Assembly (NCBI GenBank): GCA_027924585.1
Contig: BSBM01000753.1
Span: 22,154,501-22,218,500 of the forward strand
DNA: 64,000 bases
DNA from: Larix kaempferi
Lineage: Eukaryota; Streptophyta; Pinopsida; Pinales; Pinaceae
Direction of reading: 5' to 3'
Of this stretch, positions 55,445-64,000 are shown one piece after another. The stretch's first letter is position 1; every line of letters starts with the position of its first letter. A model generated the notes under the pieces. It worked only from the letters and a program-made list of their open reading frames with translations. It did not search any database and was not told the DNA's origin. A program made the translations under genes and the position numbers.

Positions 55445-56042
55445 TGTTAGTTTTTCACAATTTCACAATATTAATCTAGGATCTTACTGAGAGAATAACA
55501 AGCACGGCATTCAAACACAAGAGACATGAGACACAAAAATTTTCCTCAGGGAAACCATAAAGGAGAAAACCTCGCAACTTCCTCAGAGATAGAATGAGCA
55601 ACAATACAATGGCAGAAATATAAACCCCAAAAGTAGAAATGGTCTTCAATAGCTTCTCTCTTCTCCACTTGCATGAACTTTTCCTTCTCCTCACTAATGC
55701 GAACTTGATGAGTGAATGAAATGAGCAAATAGAGAGGAGCACCCTCTCTATTTATGCTTTTACTTTAACTTGACCTTAACCCCAAACAGGTCAACCCCTA
55801 GGTGTAACTGACTGGGCTGACTTCCCTAGGAGAGTCTAATAACCCAATGATGACTCAACTCTGGGGTCTAAAGCCTCAGCATACAATGGATGGTTAACCT
55901 CAATGACTTTACATGACTCAAGTACAATAATGACTCTCCCGATCGGAGTAATAAAGATCTTCGTCGGAGGTACAATAATAAAATACAAATACAATATAAA
56001 ATATACAAGTGAATATCTTTTGAAGTTACAATTACATTAACA
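55445..56042 (-). repeat. Copia 2 LTR, left (3' LTR in element orientation)
   Basis: 598 bp, from TGTTAGTTTTTCACAATT to ...CAATTACATTAACA, the same length as the right LTR. By eye several dozen substitutions separate them, roughly one in fifteen positions; this was not computed. Confidence 0.95.
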
Positions 56043-56051
56043 CTCCCTCTT
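56043..56051 (-). promoter_or_regulatory. Copia 2 polypurine tract
   Basis: The minus strand reads AAGAGGGAG next to the 3' LTR. Confidence 0.75.
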
Positions 56052-56278
56052 AACTAGGAAGGTATTCTCTTGATACAGTCATCAGCACAAGTCTTTGTCG
56101 TTGGATCATCATCATCACTCCTGCTGCTATCTTGACCATCAATCTCCAGTCTACTCGTCATAGGAATTTCTACAGAGCCAACCCTTTTTCATGTTGGATG
56201 TAGGTCTAGCCTCCATGTAGTTCTTCATCATCTCTACGAGCAAGCCATCAAGTAGGTATAGCTCAGGACTTATTACAT

Positions 56279-56680
56279 AGCCTTGCAAAAACCTGGCACA
56301 CATTTCAAGACTTATTGCATTGCCTTGTAATAACCTAATGCAACATATCAGGATTTATTAGATGCTTCTGCAAAACCTACAGGATCTCCCAGGACTGATT
56401 ATATGCCTCTGCAAAACCTGAAGGAGCATCCGAATACTGATAATATGCCTCTGCAAAACCTGTAGGATCTCCCAAGACTGATTATATGCCTCTGCAAAAC
56501 CTGAAGGAGCATCCCAGGACTGATTATATGCCTCTGCAAAACCTACAGGATCTCCCAACACTGATTATATGCCTCTGCAAAACCTGAAGGATCATCACAG
56601 GACTGATTATATGCCTTTGAAAAACCTGCAGGATCTCCCAGGAGTGATTATATGCCTCTGCAAAACCTAAATCTCCTACT
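56279..56680. repeat. ~41-bp minisatellite with dimeric (A-B) higher-order pattern
   Basis: 'gcctctgcaaaacct' recurs near 56364, 56405, 56447, 56488, 56530, 56571, 56612 and 56653, with two worn copies near 56279 and 56321. The text after it alternates between 'aggatctcccaggactgat' (A) and 'aaggagcatcccaggactga' (B) in the order A-B-A-B-A-B-A. The real repeat is therefore an ~83-bp dimer. It lies between RNase H and the 3' LTR of copia 2. Confidence 0.93.
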
Positions 56681-56929
56681 TATCACCTCATCATCTTCAG
56701 ATCATCTCATCGTCACACGCAACACAACTCAGATGCACACATCATCACGATCATGGGAAGACACACCTCAACCATGCTGAAATAACCCCATCCCTTACAT
56801 CTGCACCATGGGAGAACACACCTACCACCATGTGAGAATAGCTCATGTGCATCTGCATCTTTCGGACTCATCGCTTCTCCTTGGAAAGCACCTCGATCTG
56901 AAGTACACAAAGCTTCTCTCTGAATTATT

Positions 56930-57569
56930 CAAACTTCACTTTGGCTAACGGCTTGGTCAACACATCGGCTATCTGCTCATCTATCGCAACATACTGGAGC
57001 TTCAATGCTCCTCTCTGCACCATATCCATGATATAGTTATACTAGATCTCCATGTGCTTCAACTTATCATGGAACACCGGGTTCTTAGACAACTTCACAC
57101 AGGTCTGGTTGTTGCAATATATACAAGTCGCATCCAACTGGAGATCAAACAAATAAGACAGTATCTTCCTCACCCATACTGCCTCACAACTAGCCGAAGA
57201 AGCTACAACATACTCTGCTTCGACTGTACTCAATGCCACGCAGGACTTCTTCCTGCTAAACCAAGAGATCACACCTGATCCCATACTAAAGTAGCACCAC
57301 GAAGTGCTCTTCCTATCAGTGGATCTACCTGCCCAATCCGAATCAACATAACCTTATAGGTTAATCTTCTGATTCGCATCATACTTGAGCCCATAATCAA
57401 CTATACCCTTTAGGTACCTCAAAATATGCTTTGGAACAATCAAGTGAACATGTCTCAGATCCATCAGGAACTGGCTCAATGTGTTCACAACAAAGAAAAT
57501 ATCTGGTCTTGTATTCATCAGGTACATCAAATATCCAATCATTTGACGATACATTGTGGCATCAATCAA
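56930..57569 (-). pseudogene. Copia 2 RNase H domain
   Basis: The minus strand gives 'MYRQMIGYLMYLMNTRPDIF', 'GYVDSDWAGRSTDRKSTS', 'WFSRKKSCVALSTVEAEYVV', 'VKLSKNPVFHDKLKHMEI' and 'VAIDEQIADVLTKPLAKVKF'. The DSDWAG, KSTS and STVEAEY motifs identify copia RNase H. Stops near 57354, 57285 and 57042 break it into pieces. Confidence 0.9.
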
Positions 57570-57871
57570 CTATGATGAAGCATCACTCAATAGCTTCAGG
57601 TTCGATGCCATAGGTGTGGCCATGGCCTTGCAGTCCATCATTCCGAACCTCTTCAGGATCTCCACTACATACTTCCATTGTCCAAGGAATATTCCATCTA
57701 CACTCTGCCACACCTCCATACCTAGAAAATAGTGCATCACACCCAAGTCCTTCATCTTGAACTCGGCAGCAAGATTCCTCTTTGTGTCAACAATCAAACC
57801 ATCCTCACCTATCACAAATAGGTCATCTACATAAAGTAGAAGTATCATTGGGTTCCCTTCTTCAACCTTGT
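57570..57871 (-). pseudogene. Copia 2 reverse transcriptase, C-terminal part
   Basis: It resumes after the nested element with YYKVEEGNPMILLLYVDDLF, including an intact YVDD. 'KDLGVMHYFLGMEVWQSVDG' and 'GMMDCKAMATPMA' follow. It ends in a stop at 57570 before RNase H. Confidence 0.93.
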
Positions 57872-57879
57872 AATAAAGG
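57872..57879. repeat. 8-bp target duplication of the nested hAT-like element, left copy
   Basis: AATAAAGG here is repeated exactly at 59692-59699. Removing the element and one copy restores the RT codons. Confidence 0.95.
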
Positions 57880-59691
57880 CACGGGGGGTTCACTTAGTGA
57901 ACTTGTTACATAGCACGATCGTTCACATGATATTAAATAATACCCCTAATTTCATTAAATATTGGAAAATGCATCCTAAAATTGTATTGTTGAACCCCCC
58001 TCCCAATATTCCTTTCCAATTAAGAAAACCCCTAGTTTCACTAGATATTGTAGGTATCCATTTTTATCAACCCATTTTTAACACCCCCTTTATATCATAT
58101 TATCAAGTTGCAACAAAAAGGAGCCCTAACACATCTTAGTATAAGCAAACAAGATGCTAAATACAATAATAATATAATGCTAATAATGATCCCACTAGGA
58201 TTGCGGGGTTGACTGATCAATTTGTAGCATTGGATAGTGGAACATCCGAAGAAATAGTACTAGGGAAGCCAAAATGCGTAAAACGCAACCTAGTCAAGAG
58301 ATCAACATAACAAAGAATGTAAAATATTTATAGTCCAATTGTTAGTGCAATGCTAAGAAAATATGAGAATTGCAGATGTTTCACACCACAATCTATAAAT
58401 ATACCAATTTTATATCATGTAAATATGAATATAGCCATAGAGAACTCACGTTTTCTACAAGCTTAATAAATTAAACTCCATAAAAATTCAAAATTGAAAC
58501 CCTCTTGTGATGGACGCCCCTACCTTCCTATAAAAACAAACATCATTGATGTTTGAACCCAAATGAACATAGAAAAATTCCTTTTACTTTTCAATAACAC
58601 CATATGATCATGTGCAAAGCTTGGATTTTGGTCATTCACAAGATCCAATGAATTGCCTCCACTTACTCTACATTTATTCTTGCAATCAAGCGAATTAACA
58701 AAATTAGTTACCTTTTCTTGGGTTGTACCTAGTTTTTTTAATCTTTAAAGGATAGGGAAATATCTTCATTGTTAGGTTTCAGCCATGCAATAGTTATAAA
58801 GATATATAGATGGTGAAACTTATATGATAACATTTCATGGTAATGATAACACATAGGGTATGTAAATAAGGATTTAGATTTGCACCTATGTGAATCATGT
58901 TAATTCCAATACAATATTAAGATAGATGTCTTGCATATAAGAATTGAAATTACAGTTATGATTGTGCCAAATATAACTCAATCTAACAAGTATTCGTAAC
59001 TAGCAATGTGAAAATATTAAAGAAGAATACAAAAAGTTGAAAGAAATAATTAGTCAAGAAACATTGATCTAACTTTTCTTGGTTCCAGTGAGCTAAGAAT
59101 GATTGATCTCACTTTTCTTAGTTGTCGTGGAGCAAGGTTTAATTGAATATCACTACCCACCTAAACCCTACCCTAAAAAATGAAGAGTTAAATATTTTAC
59201 TTGAATGCCTACAAAAATACAATACAATTGTTCAAGTTTGGAACTCTCGATTAACTACATCTCTTAACTTAAAGATGAAAAACAATATAACATCAATTCA
59301 AACCAAGCCTAAATAATCTATTAAATGGGGATTGCTTAAGGCCAATAATCCAAAGAGACTTCTATTGATATTATCATTGGTACACTATTACCATATTTAT
59401 GCAAAACTTAGGATCATAAGCAATATCAAATAAAAATGGAAGGTACTTAAGGTTTAGGTGGGTATGAATTGAGCCCGTGATTTGGAGGTATGAATTCATC
59501 CCACGATTTGGAGGTTATTCCTTAGCACACCCAAATAAAATAACCCCCAATTTTTATATTACTATGTGAAATTAAAAATCCCCCTTGACCCCTTAATACA
59601 GGGCAATATATTTTCTAGGTTTTTAAGAGTATTCAACCCCCCAATATGAATGGACGTGATATGATATTGCATCAATAGTGAACCCCCCGTG
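57880..59691. mobile_element. Non-autonomous hAT-like DNA transposon, 1,812 bp
   Basis: Both ends read inward CACGGGGGGTTCACT, a perfect 15-bp terminal inverted repeat, and a perfect 8-bp duplication (AATAAAGG) flanks it. An 8-bp duplication is the hAT mark. The interior is AT-rich with no transposase-like ORF. C-rich runs recur near both ends ('gaacccccctcccaatatt', 'attcaaccccccaatatga'). The left end also holds a 13-bp palindrome, TTCACTTAGTGAA. The terminal CACGG differs from the usual hAT CAGNG, so superfamily placement rests on duplication length. Confidence 0.88.
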
Positions 59692-59699
59692 AATAAAGG

Positions 59700-60297
59700 T
59701 TGGAATCCAATTTACTCTTGGTAAATCCCATACTAGTCAGGAAGCTGTCTATTCTATCGTACCGCATCCTGGGTGCCTGTTTCGATCCATATAAGGATTT
59801 CTTCAATTTGCGCACATGAGTCTCCTTGTCATGTGTCTCAAATCCGAGTGGCTTCTCCACATACACTTCCTCCTCTAAGAACGTTGTCTTGACATCCATT
59901 TGGTGTACTTTCCACTTAATCACTGCAGCCAGAGAAAGTATTGATCTCTGATGGAAGTGTATCTAGCTACAGGTGCAAATGTCTCCTCATAATCTATCCC
60001 TTCCTTCTGGGAGAAGCCACGTACCACAGATCTCACCTTGTGTTTCTCTATGTTTCCATCTGCATCATGCTTGATCTTGTAGATCCACTTGGAAGTCACA
60101 ACAGAATTCCCTACTGGTCTCGAGACCACATCCCAAACATCATTCTTCATGATCGACTGGTACTCCTCAATCATGGCATCCTTCCATTCCTTCCTTTCTT
60201 CCGCTTCTTCATAGTTGGTAGGTTCCTTGTTAATGATGTCGCACATCAGGGATACATAACTGGAGTATGTCCTAGGTCTCTTTCTTTCTCTGTGCAT
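59700..60297 (-). pseudogene. Copia 2 reverse transcriptase, N-terminal part
   Basis: On the minus strand: 'EEAEERKEWKDAMIEEYQSI', 'KNDVWDVVSRPVGNSVVTSK', 'FSQKEGIDYEETFAPVARYT', then after a frameshift 'KWKVHQMDVKTTFL', 'VRKLKKSLYGSKQAPRMRYD' and SKLDSNLY. The copia RT opens as expected, and the last residues join the C-terminal part across the hAT-like insertion. Confidence 0.92.
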
Positions 60298-60600
60298 TCC
60301 CTCTAGAGCGCCATACCTCTCTGCATCTTCTTAGTTGCCTCTCGTACCCATGCTGGCTTCTTCTTGTGAGAATTCTTCTCACGGGGTGGATCTACATGTT
60401 CCTGTGGGTCTTCCATCTCGTGGTATTCATGGTCTTCAGGAATTACTCCTTCCATTGTTGCATCTCTGATCCTGGGAACTTCAGGTTCTTCAGTATCTTC
60501 ATCTTAACTTCATAAATCTTCTTGAATGTTATAGCTGAATCATCATCACTTGTTCTTTGAAACAAGTCTCTCTTGTAGTACACGATCTTTCCTACAAGTC
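60298..60600 (-). pseudogene. Copia 2 linker between integrase and RT
   Basis: The minus strand reads 'EVPRIRDATMEGVIPEDHEY' and DPPREKNSHKKKPAWVREAT, the hydrophilic linker that precedes RT in copia polyproteins. Stops are present. Confidence 0.65.
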
Positions 60601-61291
60601 AATTTAGTTGCGTGATTAGAAACATTTCATAATTTTTCAAAACAAATTTGTATACATAAAAACATAGGTCACATAGCCATGCAACTATCTTATCCAATGA
60701 TTCAACACAACATTCATCCATATCCCGTATTCATATGGTAACTTACTAGATTGCTTCCATCTCTACCAGAACATTGTTAAGAGTGTGCACTACTCCCAAC
60801 ATGTCAGCAAAGAGGTTTCATTCTAGATAAGTAGCAATGGGGTGTTGTATAGTACCATAGGCCACTTACCCATTACTTCCATATTCATAGTATCTTGCTC
60901 ATTAAGGCAATTTTTATAACATGCATGATATACATCCTAAATCTAGGAGCATGAATATGTATATGACTAGATAATATTATTTAAGTAATCAGATATACAA
61001 GAAATGACAATTTAAATACTTATCTTTGTTTGGTTTTTGGGTGGACTCCCTCTCAATCTTTGCTTCCTTGCAGGAACTACTGGAGTGTGCTCCCTCTTGA
61101 TCTTTTCTTCCTTGACCAATGTTGAAAATGGATGAGAGATTCTTCCATATATTATTGATCTGTATTTGTTTTATGGAGTTCAACTCTGCAATAGATTCTT
61201 CTACTCATTTCTTATAATATTGAAAGTCATCTCTTGTTTCACCTTATGAGGTGGAACCTTCTGAATTAACCCATGTAACTGGTTACCTTCA
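60601..61291. other. Unassigned internal segment replacing protease and integrase of copia 2
   Basis: No protease D-S-G, HHCC or DDE motif was found on either strand. The sequence may mark an internal deletion with filler or a worn coding remnant. Confidence 0.5.
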
Positions 61292-62206
61292 TTACAATAC
61301 ATATTCTTCATCACTTGAATATTCTTCACTTTCTTCTCTGGTTCTCTTTCTTGCAGGTTCACCATCTTCCACGGTGTGAGCATGGTGTCTTTTCTTATTG
61401 GTCTTCTTCTTGTTCGAGCCACTTCTATTTATGGGACAAATTCTGGAGTAGTGTCCCTTCTCATCACATGTATAACATCTAATATTAGATAGATATTTTC
61501 TGGATCTTCTAAATTTCTCCCTCTGACTTTGGTGGTGATGCTTCTCCTTCTTACTATGGTGGTGCTCCCTCTTGTTGTTATTCCTCTTGGAGTATGTTGT
61601 GAGAGCTTGATCGTCATTTGCTTCCATCTTCTCTTCTCGAGCTACAAGTCGAGCTTGTTCTTGTGATCATTCCTCCCACAGCTTACTGAATTTGATTAAC
61701 TTCCTTCTAGCACAAATCCCTTGAATGAAAAAGTCCCATGATCTAGGGAGACCATTCAAGGTGGTCATCATAATTTCTTCATTTTCTACCTATTCTCCCA
61801 CAACTTCAAGTTGTTCCTTGATTTGATAGACCCTTGTAAAATAGGACTGCATGGTCTCTTCATTTTGTATCTTTACATTCTTCAACTAGTTTCGCAAGGT
61901 CATCTTTCGATTTATATTATTTTCTTCAAATAGCTTGGTCAAGGAATCAAACATCTCTTTAGGTGTCTTTAAGGAAGACACATGTAGGATAAGGTGATCC
62001 TTAATATAATTAGCAATAATCCTCTTGGCCTTAACCAAGTTCTTCTTGTGTAAGGCTTTAGCCTCATCTCCCTTTGGAACTGGAACTTCTTCATTTACAT
62101 ATGTGTCTAGTTCATTCTCTTCAAGGATTAGTGTAATCCTATACTTCCATGCTCGAAAGTTATCAGCCCCTTCAAGCTTATCCTCAAGCTTGGTATGGTG
62201 AGACAT
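61292..62206 (-). pseudogene. Copia 2 gag
   Basis: The most likely start is the ATG at 62204-62206 (MSHHTKLEDKLEGADNFRAW), which fits the usual Gag opening better than the upstream ATG. The body continues 'IIANYIKDHLILHVSSLKTP', then past stops with 'MMTTLNGLPRSWDFFIQGIC'. A basic region follows (HHHSKKEKHHHQSQREKFRR) and then an intact CCHC zinc knuckle, CYTCDEKGHYSRIC. In-frame stops lie at 61886-61888 and twice between 61628 and 61800. The knuckle would bind genomic RNA. Confidence 0.88.
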
Positions 62207-62953
62207 ATTTAATGAGAACCTCAAATGGAAATACAAAATACTTAGATCGTACCAATTTGAGATGCCTGGGCTAGATCTGGAGCTAGTTGGCGTAGGGTTT
62301 GTCAGTTGAGAAACCCTAATTTTCCAAAGTTGGAATTTGGAACTTCTGGTTGGACAGATAGATGTGCCTCCTCAAGGAGACTTGTTCAATGTACTCACTT
62401 CCTAAATATTAGAACAAAAACCCAAAATATCTGATGCCCTAGTTTTCCTCCGGTAGTAGTGTTGGGCAGAAAAATGAAAATTCTAGGAAATTTTGAATTA
62501 TGTTTTCATAGGAAGATGTACATGGATGAGGCAAGTATGCTGGTATACTTGGTTTCTAAAGATTCCATAAATTCACCCTTGAAAATTGACTTTTGAATTT
62601 CAAATCTGCAGTTTCTAGTTTTTTTCTGGTCCAAAGTCAAATTAGGGTTTGAATTTCCCGGAGTTTCACCCACTCAAAAACTTCAAACTTGGCCTCTAAA
62701 TTTCGATTTTGAGGAGGAGCATATCCCTATGCTGAAAGCACTCTAAAATTCCACATTTGTGAAAAGCCCTAATTTCCCCCAGCAGTGACATGCCAAAAAA
62801 TGAAAATGCTCAGAATCAATTTCTTTTTTGACAGAAAGATGCACCTTCCTTAGGTGAGTTAGGCTAGCCTCCTTTTGTTGATGATCTGTGGAGAGAAACC
62901 CAAAAATTAATAATCCCTAGCTTCCGCAACTGCATCGTTTCTTCTTCTCAGGT
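62207..62953 (-). other. Copia 2 leader between PBS and gag
   Basis: A long untranslated leader with repeated motifs of the type 'aaccctaattttccaaagtt' and 'ggaaatttt...'. No ORF of note. Confidence 0.55.
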
Positions 62954-62966
62954 TAGCTCTGATACC
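62954..62966 (-). promoter_or_regulatory. Copia 2 primer binding site, initiator-Met type
   Basis: The minus strand reads CGGTATCAGAGCT next to the LTR. The first base is C where T is usual; the rest matches TGGTATCAGAGC with one position shifted by decay. Confidence 0.8.
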
Positions 62967-62967
62967 G

Positions 62968-63565
62968 TGTTAGTTTTTCACAATTTAGCAATATTAATCT
63001 AGGATCTTACTGAGAGAATAACAAGTATAGCATTCAAACACAAGAGACAAGAGACACAAAATTTTTCCTCGGGGAAACCATACAGGAGAAAACCCTACAA
63101 CTTCCTCAGAGATAGAATGAGCAACAATACAATGGCAGAAATATAAACCCCCAAAGTAGAAATGGTCTTCAACAGCTTCTCTCTTCTCCACTTGTGCGAA
63201 CTTTTCCTTCTCCTCGCTAATGCGAACTTGATGAGTGAGTGAAATGAGCAAATAGAGAGGAGAACCCTCTCTATTTATACTTTTACTTTCACTTGACCTT
63301 AACACCAAACAGGTCGGCCCCTAGGTGTAACTGACTGGGCCAACTTCTCTAGGAGAGTCTAATAACCCAATGATGACTCAACTATGGGATCTAAAGCCCC
63401 AACCTACAATGGAGGGTTAACCTCAATGACTTTACATGACTCAAGTACAATAATGACTCTCCCGACCAGAGGAATAAACATCTTTGTCAGAGGTAAAATA
63501 ATAAAATACAAATACAATATAAAATATACAAGTGAATATCTTCTGAAGTTACAATTACATTAACA
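62968..63565 (-). repeat. Copia 2 LTR, right (5' LTR in element orientation)
   Basis: 598 bp, from TGTTAGTTTTTCACAATT to ...CAATTACATTAACA. It matches the left LTR along its whole length. Confidence 0.95.
63271..63279 (-). promoter_or_regulatory. Copia 2 LTR TATA box
   Basis: The minus strand reads TATAAATAG within GTATAAATAGAGAGGG. The matching site in the left LTR reads CATAAATAG, so only the 5' LTR copy keeps the full motif. Confidence 0.6.
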
Positions 63566-64000
63566 ATATATTGATGTCGTGTGTGTATTGTAGGTTTTAA
63601 TTCCGTTGTGTAAGTTTTTATGCATCTACACACACATTTATATGTTATTGAATTAGATAGTATGGCCATAGGGGGAAAATTTATCACCTTGTATATCGTT
63701 CATGTTCCCCCCACTTGTCGGATTGAAGGGAGGGGATGTGACACATTCATAGAAATCAGGGACGAATGGGAGAAACCAGTCAATTTTCAAGGATGATCAA
63801 AATATTCAAATCGAATTTTTGAGGGAGAAATCGTTTTCTTTCGACTCCCCTTCCTATATAGGACTGGGCTAACCTTCCATTCATTATTATTTTTTAAATA
63901 AATGTGGGATAAACATAGGAATGGGTATAATATAAAAAAATCATCCATTGGCATTTCAAAACCCTTAAATTTCTCCCTATAACATGGATTCCATTTGAAT
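63566..64000. other. Right flank, no gene recognised
   Basis: AT-rich sequence continuing the locus interrupted by copia 2. It contains a short purine/pyrimidine contrast ('gttccccccacttgtcgg', 'gaagggaggggatgtg') but no feature I can name. Confidence 0.4.

Larger units (their letters stand above)
55445..63565 (-). mobile_element. Ty1/copia LTR retrotransposon 2 (minus strand), internally deleted, with a nested hAT-like element
   Basis: Matching 598-bp LTRs, an initiator-Met-type primer site and a polypurine tract bound gag, an INT-RT linker, RT and RNase H on the minus strand. Flanks read gtata (55440-55444) and atata (63566-63570), a 5-bp duplication with one change. About 1 kb (60600-61290) replaces the protease and nearly all of integrase, so it could not move on its own even before later decay. 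Without the nested 1.8-kb element it is about 6.3 kb. Confidence 0.93.

Noticed and set aside
56364-56680. CRISPR-like array
   Set aside because: The units are contiguous tandem repeats without unique spacers, inside a plant retrotransposon.

Overview
The window looks like intergenic DNA from a land plant with a large, repeat-rich nuclear genome. The base composition is AT-rich, I see no intact cellular gene, and nearly everything recognisable is a plant-type transposable element. These include a Ty3/gypsy element with a tRNA-Asp-type primer site, two Ty1/copia elements with initiator-Met-type primer sites, a CACTA (En/Spm) transposon, hAT-like elements and an L1-type LINE. A gymnosperm or conifer is my guess from the element styles and the degree of decay; it is not shown by the sequence.

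Layout. Positions 1-3335 are a degenerate tandem array with a ~331-bp monomer. More diverged monomers follow to ~4390, then a ~770-bp direct duplication (4393-5925) and a cluster of ~40-bp hairpin-forming repeats (5955-6125). From 6126 to 14061 there is mostly unassigned DNA with a 57-bp duplication, a possible tRNA-derived SINE (9362-9600) and a decayed gag-like pseudogene (10356-11240). A 40-bp-period array (14062-14246) abuts a large gypsy element.

The gypsy element (14256-54960, plus strand, about 14 kb once its insertions are removed) has two ~1.5-kb LTRs, gag, protease, reverse transcriptase, RNase H and integrase. It also carries a 42-bp minisatellite and a long extra ORF downstream of pol. 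A 16.3-kb CACTA element (21039-37348, 3-bp ATA duplication) cuts its integrase. A minus-strand copia element (40380-50795, 5-bp CAGTT duplication) cuts its extra ORF, and that copia's integrase is cut by an unidentified 4.5-kb insertion (43434-47913). This gives three levels of nesting with base-level boundaries.

The CACTA element carries no transposase that I recognise. It contains a tRNA-like sequence, a Rab11/RABA-type terminal exon, two exons resembling the plant NSUN2/TRM4 RNA m5C methyltransferase, a copia gag relic, a 45-bp inverted repeat, a hAT-type (DUF659) relic and a LINE relic. It is best read as a composite, gene-fragment-carrying, non-autonomous element.

A second minus-strand copia (55445-63565) has 598-bp LTRs, lacks most of protease and integrase, and has a dimeric minisatellite near its 3' LTR. 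Its reverse transcriptase is split by a 1.8-kb hAT-like element (57880-59691) with 15-bp terminal inverted repeats and a perfect 8-bp target duplication. All coding regions carry stops or frameshifts, many of them consistent with C-to-T decay. No genes appear to act together as a living pathway; the window is a layered insertion record.
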